DNA of 48,627 nucleotides, taken from the NCBI GenBank assembly GCA_049966915.1, contig JBMFTS010000001.1, positions 1-48,627 of the forward strand, read 5' to 3'. A model generated the notes under the pieces. That model saw nothing but the letters and a program-made list of their open reading frames with translations, was not told the origin of the DNA and did no database searches. Positions 15,328 through 23,269 of the stretch are shown here, piece by piece. How positions within the stretch are numbered: the first letter of the stretch is position 1; the number at the start of each line of letters is the position of its first letter. This stretch comes from JAGDXZ01 sp049966915. Its GTDB lineage: Archaea; Micrarchaeota; Micrarchaeia; Micrarchaeales; CABMGC01. A program made the position numbers and the translations under genes.

Positions 15328-16653
15328 CTACTCGCGCAAGCTGAATGCTTCGCGACCTGTAGACTCGTTGAGTTCGATTACAGCACTTATGAATGCGGCG
15401 TATGACCAATTAAGTTTTTGTATAGGCATGCCATTATTCCTTTGCAAATCGTTTTTGCCAGACGCGCTCTCAGGGTGCGCCGGATTCACAATCTCCTGCT
15501 CTGGCATCGAATCGGCATATTTGCTGCTTATGTAGCTTATGCGCTTTTCTGCTTCTTCAAGTTGACCACGCCTTGCCTTGTATATCGCATATTCCAACCC
15601 AAGGAGAAGCCAACGCCCGCCGCAAAAGTATTCGTCGTGAGTGTTGCGTATGGGCAGCAGATTGCCGCCGAATAGGTCATCCTCTATCTTTTTCATTGTA
15701 GCCTCTTCAACGCCTTCGCCGAGTTCTGTGCTACCTATGCTGAACCTGGTAAATACGAAAAGCTCTTCGGCGTCCACTCCGAAAGCGGTATCGGGACCGT
15801 TGAAAGGAAGCCTCCTGCTGTACAAAATCCTGTTGTTCTCCACGTCCTTCAACGCGCCTATTATGCCTCCGCGCGTGTAAAGAAAGTTGAATGCCGATTC
15901 TATCTCGTCACGCCGCATGTCGATCATGCCTGATTCGGCAAAGCCCTCGAGCAATTGCTTCGCCTTGAAAATCGCTGCTATGTTATAAGAATATATGTAC
16001 TCAGTTTCTGGGGTTTCCCATGCTTCAGAAGCAGGCGTTTGGTAAATCTTGCCTAGGTAGTTCACAAGAAGCCTGCCGTTATCGCGTATTATGCGCGTTT
16101 CTGTTTCGCTTAGCCCGAATTTTTCCTTTTCCTCGTAAACCGCAAGCAGCACAAGCGGCAGCGTGTCGTATTGGATAAGCCATCGGTTGTTGCCGACAAC
16201 GTCGTTTATGAACCTGCCGTTCTCGCCGGATTCGTTGAAAAGCTCAAACGATTCGTTCACGCGCGCTGGCATGTGGCTTGACATTTTGTAAAATTCTGGA
16301 TCCTCATAAGCCAGCGACACGGCCCTTTTAAGCGAGCCCGCGTAATGCTCAACGGCCTTGAGGTTGAATTCGTTTATCCTGTGTGCTGCATTTCGTGCCT
16401 CGCCGGCCAGCTCCGGATACGCGTTTTTGAAATATGAAGCAAAATCCAGCAAGGATATCGCTATGAAACTGCTATCGCGGAACCAGTGAGGCTTGTACCA
16501 GAAGTACTCGCTCGATGCTGACACATAGCCCGTATTGCTAACCCGGCTCACAAGGTATTTGGCAGCTAGTGCTGCTTCTTCAGCGTAAAGCAAGCGCCTT
16601 GCTCTGCTATTTGCATTGTGCTCCTCTTCCGCCTTGTATGCGAGACTGGCCAT
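15328..16653 (-). CDS. GH15-like glycoside hydrolase (glucoamylase / trehalase related)
   Basis: An (alpha/alpha)6 barrel protein of about 441 residues. YKPHWFRDSSFIAISLLDF near residue 70 corresponds to the GH15 W-x-R-D substrate motif. EAWETPETEYIYSYN offers the expected general-acid glutamate, and the late MPEQEIVNP followed by LNWSYAAFISA matches the base-glutamate region. Families with this fold remove glucose from starch, glycogen or trehalose. ATG 16653 is chosen because it lies 28 bases below a TATA-like CTTTTATTG (minus strand, near 16677-16685); the in-frame ATG at 16695 is upstream of that box. No signal peptide is evident, so a cytoplasmic role is likely. Confidence 0.75.
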   Translation of the reverse strand: MASLAYKAEEEHNANSRARRLLYAEEAALAAKYLVSRVSNTGYVSASSEYFWYKPHWFRDSSFIAISLLDFASYFKNAYPELAGEARNAAHRINEFNLKAVEHYAGSLKRAVSLAYEDPEFYKMSSHMPARVNESFELFNESGENGRFINDVVGNNRWLIQYDTLPLVLLAVYEEKEKFGLSETETRIIRDNGRLLVNYLGKIYQTPASEAWETPETEYIYSYNIAAIFKAKQLLEGFAESGMIDMRRDEIESAFNFLYTRGGIIGALKDVENNRILYSRRLPFNGPDTAFGVDAEELFVFTRFSIGSTELGEGVEEATMKKIEDDLFGGNLLPIRNTHDEYFCGGRWLLLGLEYAIYKARRGQLEEAEKRISYISSKYADSMPEQEIVNPAHPESASGKNDLQRNNGMPIQKLNWSYAAFISAVIELNESTGREAFSLRE

Positions 16654-16769
16654 CCTGTAAGGTAAGGGCAGGAAAGCAATAAAAGCATAACGCAACAGAA
16701 CGGTGCAGCAAAGTTGATGGGATTCTTTTAGTGTAATTATTAAATTATTTGCTCATCAAAGTATAGCAC

Positions 16770-17054
16770 ATGGAAGATTCTTTTGACTCCGGCACCGTAG
16801 AGCACGTAGCAAGGCTTGCCAGACTCGAACTCGACAAGGAAGATAACCAAAAATTTGTAAAGCAGATCAACGATATACTTGCAATTTTCGGCAAGCTTGA
16901 TTCTGCAGAAGTGGAAAGTGCAGAACCGGCGTTTCATCCGATAGATGCGAAGGCAAAGCTTCGCGAAGACAAACCGAGGAGGTGGGAGTGGAACCCGCTG
17001 GGCAACAGCAAGCACAATGAAGGCAAGTACATAAAAAGTCCAAAAATAATTTAG
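16770..17054 (+). CDS. gatC: Asp-tRNA(Asn) amidotransferase subunit C
   Basis: A small GatC of 94 residues. It begins with the typical VEHVARLARLELDKED, followed by FVKQINDILAIFGKLD, and wraps around GatA in the GatCAB complex. A TATA-like ATTATTAAATTAT (about 16735-16747) sits about 28 bases before ATG 16770, giving a leaderless transcript for gatC-gatA-gatB. In archaea GatCAB amidates Asp-tRNA(Asn), whereas Gln-tRNA is made by GatDE. Confidence 0.92.
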   Translation: MEDSFDSGTVEHVARLARLELDKEDNQKFVKQINDILAIFGKLDSAEVESAEPAFHPIDAKAKLREDKPRRWEWNPLGNSKHNEGKYIKSPKII

Positions 17055-18449
17055 GTGATATTTATTGAACTTGTCAAGGAACACATCGAGCAGGTTAAAA
17101 GCGGCACAAAAGACCTAGAAGATTTTTCGGCAAAAGTACTGGAAGAAAGCAAAAAAATACAGGAGCAGTTCTCGCCTTTCATAACTCTCCAGAGCAGCAT
17201 GGAGCTTGGCAGGTCTGGCATGCTCGCCGGCGTTCCGATAGCAGTAAAGGACAATATTTGTACAAACGGCATCAGGACAACAGCAGGCTCGAAGATGCTT
17301 GCAGAATACGTGCCACCGTTTGACGCCACAGCGGTGGCTGCGGCAAAACGCGAAGGGGCAGGAATACTCGGCAAAACCGCGATGGACGAGTTCGGCTTCG
17401 GCACTTTTTCTACCAACTGCGCTTTTGGCACTCCTAAGAATCCTGCTGATCCGCAAAGGTCGTGCGGTGGCAGCAGCGGCGGCGCCGCATGCGTAGTATC
17501 TGCTGCAAAGTTTCCGATAATTTCCATAGCGGAGTCTACAGGAGGCAGCATAACCTGCCCTGCGGCATTTACGGGCACTGTTGGCCTTACCCCGACCTAC
17601 GGCCGCGTTTCGAGGTGGGGGCTCATAGACTACGCCAACTCGCTTGACAAAATAGGGCCCATAACAAAAACGGTTTACGATGCGGCGCTTGCGCTAAGCG
17701 TGATCGCAGGCAGCGACCCAATGGATTCCACCTCGCTAGATTTTGAAAAGATGGATTATACGCAATTCGTAGGCAAGGAGTGCAAGGGCATGCACGCAGG
17801 CATACCCAAAGAATACTTTTCCGAAAACGTCGACGAGAGAATACAGAAGCAAGTGCAAAAGGCAGTGGAAAAGCTGGAAGCGGAAGGCGTAGTGTGCGAG
17901 GAATTTTCGCTGCCGAGCACGGATCTTGCAATACCGACATACTACGTAATTTCGATGTCTGAGGCGTCGACAAATCTTGCCAAGTTTGGTGGGCTGCGCT
18001 ACGGCCTGCAGCCGGAGCTGAGCGGCAACGTGCAAGAATACTTCACAAAGGTGCGCACAGAGGGCTTCGGCGAGGAAGCCAAGCGCAGGATAATGCTTGG
18101 GACATTCATGCGCATGTCTGGCTACAGAAACAAATACTACTTGAAAGCGATGAAAGTAAGAAGGCGCATAATAGACGAGTTCAAGCGCGCATTCGAAAGA
18201 TACGACGTTCTAATAACGCCTTCCATGCCAATACTTCCGCCAAGATTCAGCGACATAGAAAAGCTGGAGCCAGCGCAGATTTACGGCATGGACGTGCTTA
18301 CTGTTGCGCCAAACCTTGCCGGCGTGCCAACGATTTCAGTGCCGTTCGGCAAGCTGGACAATCTGCCAGTGGGCGTTCAGCTTATCGCAGACCACATGCA
18401 AGAAAGCAAGCTTATTGCGCTGGGCAGCGCTATCGAGGCGATGCAATGA
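17055..18449 (+). CDS. gatA: Asp-tRNA(Asn) amidotransferase subunit A
   Basis: Amidase-family subunit that frees ammonia from glutamine or asparagine and feeds it to GatB. The Ser-cisSer-Lys triad regions are VAVKDNI (lysine), ESTGGSI (cis-serine) and GGSSGGAA (with the nucleophile serine nearby). Family blocks PTYGRVSRWGL and LDKIGPITK follow. It has 464 residues with a GTG start immediately after the gatC TAG. AGGTG overlaps this junction and no later start keeps the family N-terminus. Its stop overlaps the gatB ATG by four bases, so the subunits are translationally coupled. Confidence 0.94.
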   Translation: MIFIELVKEHIEQVKSGTKDLEDFSAKVLEESKKIQEQFSPFITLQSSMELGRSGMLAGVPIAVKDNICTNGIRTTAGSKMLAEYVPPFDATAVAAAKREGAGILGKTAMDEFGFGTFSTNCAFGTPKNPADPQRSCGGSSGGAACVVSAAKFPIISIAESTGGSITCPAAFTGTVGLTPTYGRVSRWGLIDYANSLDKIGPITKTVYDAALALSVIAGSDPMDSTSLDFEKMDYTQFVGKECKGMHAGIPKEYFSENVDERIQKQVQKAVEKLEAEGVVCEEFSLPSTDLAIPTYYVISMSEASTNLAKFGGLRYGLQPELSGNVQEYFTKVRTEGFGEEAKRRIMLGTFMRMSGYRNKYYLKAMKVRRRIIDEFKRAFERYDVLITPSMPILPPRFSDIEKLEPAQIYGMDVLTVAPNLAGVPTISVPFGKLDNLPVGVQLIADHMQESKLIALGSAIEAMQ

Positions 18450-19858
18450 ATGACTACAGCGACGTGATGATAGGACTGGAAGTGCACGTCAGGCTGCTTA
18501 CACAGTCAAAGCTGTTCTGCTCCTGCCCCAACGTCGAACCTGAAGAACCGAACAGCAACGTCTGCCCCATATGCATGGGCTTTCCAGGAACTAAGCCCGT
18601 GCTCAACAACAAGGCTGTGGAGCTTGCGACAACTGCCGCGCTAGCGCTAAACTGCAAGATAAACAGCACAATCTCTTTTTCAAGAAAAGTCTACTTTTAC
18701 CCTGACTTGCCCAAGAATTTTCAAATAACGCAATACGAGTCGCCGGTGGGCACTGAGGGCACGCTGCAGCTCAGCAAGAGCGGCAAGAGCATAGGCATAA
18801 GCAGGGTGCACATCGAGGAAGACCCTGCAAGGCTTGTGCACGTGGGCGGCGACATAACGAGTGCTGAATATGCCTTAGTAGATTACAACAGGTCTGGCAT
18901 GCCTCTCATAGAAATAGTGACAAAGCCCGAACTGAGCACGCCTGGCGAGGCGCGCGACGCAGTGGCAACGCTTGCCATGATGCTGGGTTATCTTGGCGTG
19001 TGCGACCCCAGCGCCGAAAGCGCCATAAGAGTCGACGCCAACATTTCGCTAAAGGGCGGCAAGCGCACTGAGATAAAGAACATAACAGGATTCGCAAACG
19101 TGGAAAAGGCGCTGCTGTTCGAGATAGCGCGGCAGAGGCAGCTGCGCGCGCAAGGCATTGCCATAGAGCAGGAAACAAGGCACTTCGACGAAACAAGAAA
19201 GACTACTTCTTCGCTCAGGAGCAAGGAAACCGAGGAGGATTACGGCTACATATTCGAGCCCGACCTGAACACTTATGAGATAGGCGAGGACTACATTGCC
19301 GCGCTTGAGCCTGCGCTTGCAGAACTGCCTTCGAAGCGCATAGAAAAACTTGTGGACAAATACGGCATAGACGCCAAACTTGCAAAGGTCGTCGTCTACG
19401 AAGGCAGAGAATTTGGCGACTTCTTTGAAAAGTGCGCCGACATGTTTCAGAACAGGAATCTTCTCGCGAAATGGTCTACTGGCGATCTGCTCAAGTGCCT
19501 TAATTACAACAAGGTAAGCATAAGTGCGTCAAAGGTTACACCTGAAAAATACGTAGAGTTTTTAAATCTCATAGACAAAAAGATAATAACTGAAAGGTTT
19601 GCGAAAGAGCTCATAAAGGAATTCGTTGCGACTGGCGCAATCCCTGAGGATTTGGCCAACGCCCGCGTTGCGAACGCCACTGATTTGGGAAAAGTCGTAG
19701 AAGAAGTAATAAGCGAAAACGCAAAGGCCGTTGCCGATTACAAAAACGGCAAACGCGAAGCCTTGCAGTATCTAATAGGCCAGGTGCTTAGGAAGACAGG
19801 CAACGCTGCAGACCCCAAAGAGATAACGGCAATGCTTGATGCCCGAGTAGCTCAGTAG
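18446..19858 (+). CDS. gatB: Asp-tRNA(Asn) amidotransferase subunit B, 3' end inside tRNA-Asn
   Basis: The tRNA-binding, kinase-like subunit that phosphorylates aspartate on Asp-tRNA(Asn) and amidates it. Signatures are MIGLEVHVRLLTQSKLFC, the zinc ligands FCSCPN and CPICMG, YYPDLPKNFQI-like YFYPDLPKNFQITQ, and HIEEDPARLVH. A C-terminal helical tail of YqeY type ends with AADPKEITAML. At 470 residues it is full length. The last six sense codons (encoding DARVAQ in part) and the stop lie within the tRNA-Asn gene: the TAG at 19856-19858 is part of the D-loop. The protein therefore ends within its own substrate's gene. Confidence 0.94.
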   Translation: MNDYSDVMIGLEVHVRLLTQSKLFCSCPNVEPEEPNSNVCPICMGFPGTKPVLNNKAVELATTAALALNCKINSTISFSRKVYFYPDLPKNFQITQYESPVGTEGTLQLSKSGKSIGISRVHIEEDPARLVHVGGDITSAEYALVDYNRSGMPLIEIVTKPELSTPGEARDAVATLAMMLGYLGVCDPSAESAIRVDANISLKGGKRTEIKNITGFANVEKALLFEIARQRQLRAQGIAIEQETRHFDETRKTTSSLRSKETEEDYGYIFEPDLNTYEIGEDYIAALEPALAELPSKRIEKLVDKYGIDAKLAKVVVYEGREFGDFFEKCADMFQNRNLLAKWSTGDLLKCLNYNKVSISASKVTPEKYVEFLNLIDKKIITERFAKELIKEFVATGAIPEDLANARVANATDLGKVVEEVISENAKAVADYKNGKREALQYLIGQVLRKTGNAADPKEITAMLDARVAQ

Positions 19859-19913
19859 GTAGAGCGACCGGCTGTTAACCGGTAGGTCGTCAGTTCGAGT
19901 CTGACCTTGGGCG
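19841..19913 (+). tRNA. tRNA-Asn (anticodon GTT)
   Basis: A full cloverleaf can be folded. Acceptor strands GCCCGAG and CTTGGGC (one G-U pair) are followed by discriminator G. The D arm is GCTC...GAGC, the anticodon stem is ACCGG/CCGGT around loop CTGTTAA with anticodon GTT, and the T arm is GTCAG-TTCGAGT-CTGAC. CCA is not encoded and no intron is seen. Its first 18 bases are also the last six codons of gatB, counting the stop. The AspRS that charges it with aspartate is 60 bases downstream. Confidence 0.97.
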
Positions 19914-19931
19914 CTTGCTGCTTATGCACAG

Positions 19932-19941
19932 CATATAAATA
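19932..19941 (+). promoter_or_regulatory. TATA box of aspS
   Basis: CATATAAATA lies about 38 bases before the TTG start at 19974. With AGGTGG just before that start, this implies a short leader. It sits downstream of the tRNA, so aspS can be transcribed on its own. Confidence 0.5.
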
Positions 19942-19973
19942 TGAATCGCAGATAATTTTAGCAAGGTGGTTGG

Positions 19974-21287
19974 TTGCTTAGAAGCACGTACATAAGGGAC
20001 ATACCTGGCGAGCCTGGCAAGGAGGTAACCATAGGCGGCTGGGTATCAAGGCTCAAGGAGCTCAAAAATGCAAAATTCGTTTGGCTTTCAGACAAAACGG
20101 GCACTGTGCAAATAACATTTGCAAGGGACAAGGTGCCGCAGGACCTGTTCGCGGCGTTCGACTCGCTCAATCTCCATGATTTTCTAGTAGTGTCTGGCGT
20201 TGTGCCTGAAAAGATACTTGCAAAAAGCCTGAAAGAAATAGTGCCCAAATCGCTAAAGATTGTAGGAAAGGCCGAAAAGCCTTTGCCCATAGACATGAGC
20301 GGCGCGGTCGAATCGGAACTGGAGACAAGGCTGGACTGGCGCTCCATCGCGCTGCGCGACCCGAAGCTCATGCTGGCGCTCAAGGTTCAGAGCAGCCTGG
20401 TAGAAGGCATGGCGAACTATCTGAACAAGAACGATTTTACCATGGTGTTCACGCCGAGCATAATAGGCGTAGCAGCAGAAGGCGGATCGGAAGTGTTCCC
20501 AATAGTGTATTATGACAAGACCACGTATTTAAGGCAGGACCCGCAGCTCCACAGGCAGCTGCTCATGGTGGCTGGCCTTGACAGAATATACGAGCTGGGC
20601 CCAAGCTGGCGCGCAGAACTGAGCCACACGCCCAGGCACTTGTCAGAGCACAGGACCTGCGCGGCAGAAATATCTTTCATAGAAGACGAGCACGACGTAA
20701 TGAAGCTAGAGCAGGAGCTCATGCAGGCAGGTATTAAAAATGTAGTAGAGAGGCACAAGGACGAGCTCGAAAGCGCAGGCATAGAAGTCACTGTGCCGAA
20801 GCTGCCGTTCCCTGAATTGAAGTTTCCGGACATATACGACTTGTTGAAGGATCTTGGCAGGGAACCGCCAAAGGGCAAAGACATAGAACACGAGTCAGAG
20901 CTACTGCTGGCAAAGTACGTAAAGGAAAAATACGGCAGCGAGTTCTTTTTCATAAACAGGTTTCCATACAAGATAAAGCCGTTCTATGTCATGCGCGTTG
21001 ACGACGATCCGGAATACGCAAGGAGCGTAGACCTGATTTACAAGGGCACAGAACTAAGCTCAGGAGGCCAGAGAGAGCACAGGTATGAGAAGATAATAGA
21101 ACAGGCAAAGGAGAAGGGCATGAACCTTGACAACGTAATGTGGTTCGCAAAGTTCTTCAAATACGGCGCCCCGCCGCATGGCGGCTTTTCGATAGGCCTC
21201 GAACGCGCCGTGATGCAAATTCTGAACATGCAGAACATAATGGAAGTGCCTGCATTCCCTAGAACGCCGGAAAGGATAGTGCCATAG
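19974..21287 (+). CDS. aspS: Aspartyl-tRNA synthetase, probably non-discriminating
   Basis: Archaeal/eukaryal-type class IIb synthetase of 437 residues. An N-terminal OB-fold (about 1-105, IGGWVSRLKELKNAKFVWL) binds the anticodon. Class II motifs follow: LDWRSIALRDP, motif 2 as SWRAELSHTPRHLSEH, and motif 3 as HGGFSIGLERAVMQIL. With GatCAB upstream it must charge tRNA(Asn) as well as tRNA(Asp). The OB-fold position that is tryptophan in the discriminating Thermococcus enzyme (W26) is serine here (S25), which fits relaxed anticodon choice. The start is TTG with a strong AGGTGGT site. Confidence 0.94.
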   Translation: MLRSTYIRDIPGEPGKEVTIGGWVSRLKELKNAKFVWLSDKTGTVQITFARDKVPQDLFAAFDSLNLHDFLVVSGVVPEKILAKSLKEIVPKSLKIVGKAEKPLPIDMSGAVESELETRLDWRSIALRDPKLMLALKVQSSLVEGMANYLNKNDFTMVFTPSIIGVAAEGGSEVFPIVYYDKTTYLRQDPQLHRQLLMVAGLDRIYELGPSWRAELSHTPRHLSEHRTCAAEISFIEDEHDVMKLEQELMQAGIKNVVERHKDELESAGIEVTVPKLPFPELKFPDIYDLLKDLGREPPKGKDIEHESELLLAKYVKEKYGSEFFFINRFPYKIKPFYVMRVDDDPEYARSVDLIYKGTELSSGGQREHRYEKIIEQAKEKGMNLDNVMWFAKFFKYGAPPHGGFSIGLERAVMQILNMQNIMEVPAFPRTPERIVP

Positions 21288-21369
21288 AGCGTAGCAAAAG
21301 GCGAACGACAAAGCAGCCACACCACAGCAAGGCATATATTGCGATAATGTGATATGCTGGCGTGGTAAC

Positions 21370-21642
21370 ATGTACGAAGAGGAAATAGACGAAAAAACTA
21401 AGAATTTGAGCAGGGCGAGGCAGTCGCTCATAGAGGAGCTGCAGGCAATGATGTGGTACGACGAGCGCATAAGCGCCACGAAGGACAAAAGCCTTGCAAG
21501 CATACTCGCGCACAACCGCGACGACGAAAAGGAGCACGCCACGCTTCTGCTCGAATGGCTAAGGCGCCACGACGCGCCACTCGACAAGGAGCTGGATGAA
21601 ATACTGTTTTCCAATAAGGACCTCAGCAAGCTGTGGGACTAG
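21370..21642 (+). CDS. Encapsulated-ferritin-like protein (EncFtn family), without encapsulin
   Basis: A 90-residue two-helix ferritin-like protein close to the encapsulated ferritins that oxidise Fe(II) inside encapsulin shells. Aligned to the Rhodospirillum rubrum protein, the ferroxidase ligands are kept: E23, E53 and H56 (equivalents of E32, E62, H65), with Y30 for Y39. A secondary glutamate (E34 there) is Q25 here. AHNRDDEKEHATLLLEWLRRHD is split across residues 47-68 as in the family. The tail DLSKLWD is not a standard encapsulin-targeting peptide. ATG 21370 follows GTGGT, with a TATA box at 21331-21340; ATG 21349 is in frame but lies too close to that box. No shell gene is adjacent. 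Confidence 0.85.
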   Translation: MYEEEIDEKTKNLSRARQSLIEELQAMMWYDERISATKDKSLASILAHNRDDEKEHATLLLEWLRRHDAPLDKELDEILFSNKDLSKLWD

Positions 21643-21679
21643 CAGAATAGCGGAACTTGCACAAAAAGCGCACAAGACC

Positions 21680-22366
21680 ATGCAGAATTTCGTGGGCACA
21701 TCCGGCTGGCTCTACGCCTGGAACAGGGAAGGCACGCTCGATTGGTACTTGGCAAACAGCGGCCTGAACGCAATCGAGCTAAACGCAAGCTTCTACAGGT
21801 TTCCTTTTCCAAACCAGGTCAAGAGCTGGAGTGAAAAAGGCAATGAGCTGGCATGGGTGGTAAAGGTAAACAGGCTCGTAACGCACGTGCACATGCTCAA
21901 TGCCGAAGCAGAATCTGTTTATGCGAAGTTTTTGAAGCTTTTCGAGCCGCTCGACAGGCGCATAATGTTTTACCTGTTTCAGATGCCGCCGCACTTTACC
22001 ACGAACATGCGGCAGCGCGTCGAGGAATTTGCAAAGAAAATGGGCTCGACAAAAATGGCGCTGGAATTCAGGCATGAAAGCTGGTATTCGTTCGACTTTT
22101 CAAAGCTCGACTTTGAAGGCACAGTGGTAACGCCAGACTCCCCTGAAATAAATAGCACAGTGTGGGCAAAGAACGGCACTGTTTACTTGCGCTTTCACGG
22201 CAGGCGGTCGTGGTACTCTTACAAGTACAGCAAGCACGAACTCGAAGATATGGCAATCAAGGCAAAGGCGCTGAGGCCGAAACGCATCTTTGCGTTCTTC
22301 AACAACAACCACGACATGCTCGGGAACGCGCGCACATTCAAGGCAATACTCGACACTGGTGATTAG
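21680..22366 (+). CDS. DUF72 (YecE-like) family protein
   Basis: A TIM-barrel-like DUF72 protein of 228 residues. It opens with the family's FVGTSGWLYAWNREG, followed by LNAIELNASFYRFP, FQMPPHF, MALEFRHESWY, and the late TVYLRFHGRRSWYSYKY and FAFFNNNHDMLGN. The biochemical function of DUF72 is unknown to me. ATG 21680 gives the family N-terminus; the frame is open further upstream but overlaps the ferritin gene. It is 37 bases after the ferritin-like gene and its stop directly abuts the ABC ATPase. Confidence 0.85.
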   Translation: MQNFVGTSGWLYAWNREGTLDWYLANSGLNAIELNASFYRFPFPNQVKSWSEKGNELAWVVKVNRLVTHVHMLNAEAESVYAKFLKLFEPLDRRIMFYLFQMPPHFTTNMRQRVEEFAKKMGSTKMALEFRHESWYSFDFSKLDFEGTVVTPDSPEINSTVWAKNGTVYLRFHGRRSWYSYKYSKHELEDMAIKAKALRPKRIFAFFNNNHDMLGNARTFKAILDTGD

Positions 22367-23269
22367 CTGAATATCATAAGCGTACACAACCTTGTCAAGT
22401 CGTTCGGCGACGTAACTGCACTGAACAGCATCTCGATGAACGTGGGCAAGGGCGAAACCCTCGTGCTCATAGGTCCGAACGGCGCGGGAAAGAGCACGCT
22501 AGAAAAGACAATAGTCGGGCTCTATGCGCCCACATCGGGAAGTGTCAGGGTGTTTGGCAAAAATCCGGCAAGCGACGCCGCAACAAGAAGCAAGATAGGG
22601 TTTGTCGGAGAAAATTATGCACTATATGACACAATGACTGCGATGGCAAACCTCGTTTTCTTCTCCAAGCTTTACGGAATCAGCACAGACGAAGCGAAGG
22701 AAAGGGCTGGCGCGCTGTTGGCTGAATTCGGCGCCAGCGAGTTCGCGCACAGAAAGATAGGCGAGCTAAGCCGCGGCACCAGGCAAAAGATAGCAGTATG
22801 CAGGGCACTTATGACGGAGCCTAAGGTGCTTGTGCTGGACGAGCCGACTGCATTTCTAGACCCGGGCAGCGCAGAAGTGCTGCGCGAAAAATTAATTGGC
22901 ATGAAGAGCACGACAGTCGTTTACGCTACGCAAAGGCTTGACGAGCTCGGCAGGATAAGCGGCAGCGTCGGACTGTTGAACCGCGGCATGCTCGTGGCAA
23001 AAGGCAGCCTGGAAGAAATTATGAAAATGATAAAAGGCATAGAGATAGAAGTTGTTCTAGCAAGGAAGCCTGGCGCGGATAAGCTCGCAATGCTGAAAAC
23101 CATGGGGGCGAAGGCCACCGGCAGGCGCCTGCTCTTTAGCGTGTCGAACCTCGCTGAGCTGCCTGAGCTTACAAGAACAATAGCCAGCATGGATTTGAGC
23201 GTGCTTACCATAAGTTACCTGAATTACGAGCTTGGCAAATCCGAAGGCAGAGATGGGGCGCGACAATGA
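22367..23269 (+). CDS. ABC transporter ATP-binding protein, apparent CTG start
   Basis: ATPase of a NatA/CcmA-like exporter. IGPNGAGKST is Walker A, LSRGTRQKIAVCRAL is the signature, and VLVLDEPTAFLDPG is Walker B with D-loop. A C-terminal accessory domain of about 90 residues follows. The first standard start is ATG 22436, but that would remove the first strand every ABC ATPase needs. The upstream in-frame codons encode NIISVHNLVKSFGDVTALN, exactly that strand, and begin at a CTG (22367-22369) immediately after the DUF72 TAG, with GGTGAT just upstream. I therefore call a CTG start. It overlaps the permease gene by four bases. Confidence 0.88.
   Translation: MNIISVHNLVKSFGDVTALNSISMNVGKGETLVLIGPNGAGKSTLEKTIVGLYAPTSGSVRVFGKNPASDAATRSKIGFVGENYALYDTMTAMANLVFFSKLYGISTDEAKERAGALLAEFGASEFAHRKIGELSRGTRQKIAVCRALMTEPKVLVLDEPTAFLDPGSAEVLREKLIGMKSTTVVYATQRLDELGRISGSVGLLNRGMLVAKGSLEEIMKMIKGIEIEVVLARKPGADKLAMLKTMGAKATGRRLLFSVSNLAELPELTRTIASMDLSVLTISYLNYELGKSEGRDGARQ

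Noticed and set aside
15215..15409. N-terminal extension of the polyprenyl synthase to 347 residues
   Set aside because: The extra residues are unlike the family, overlap the GH15-like gene and lie upstream of a better TTG start with GGTG and a TATA box.
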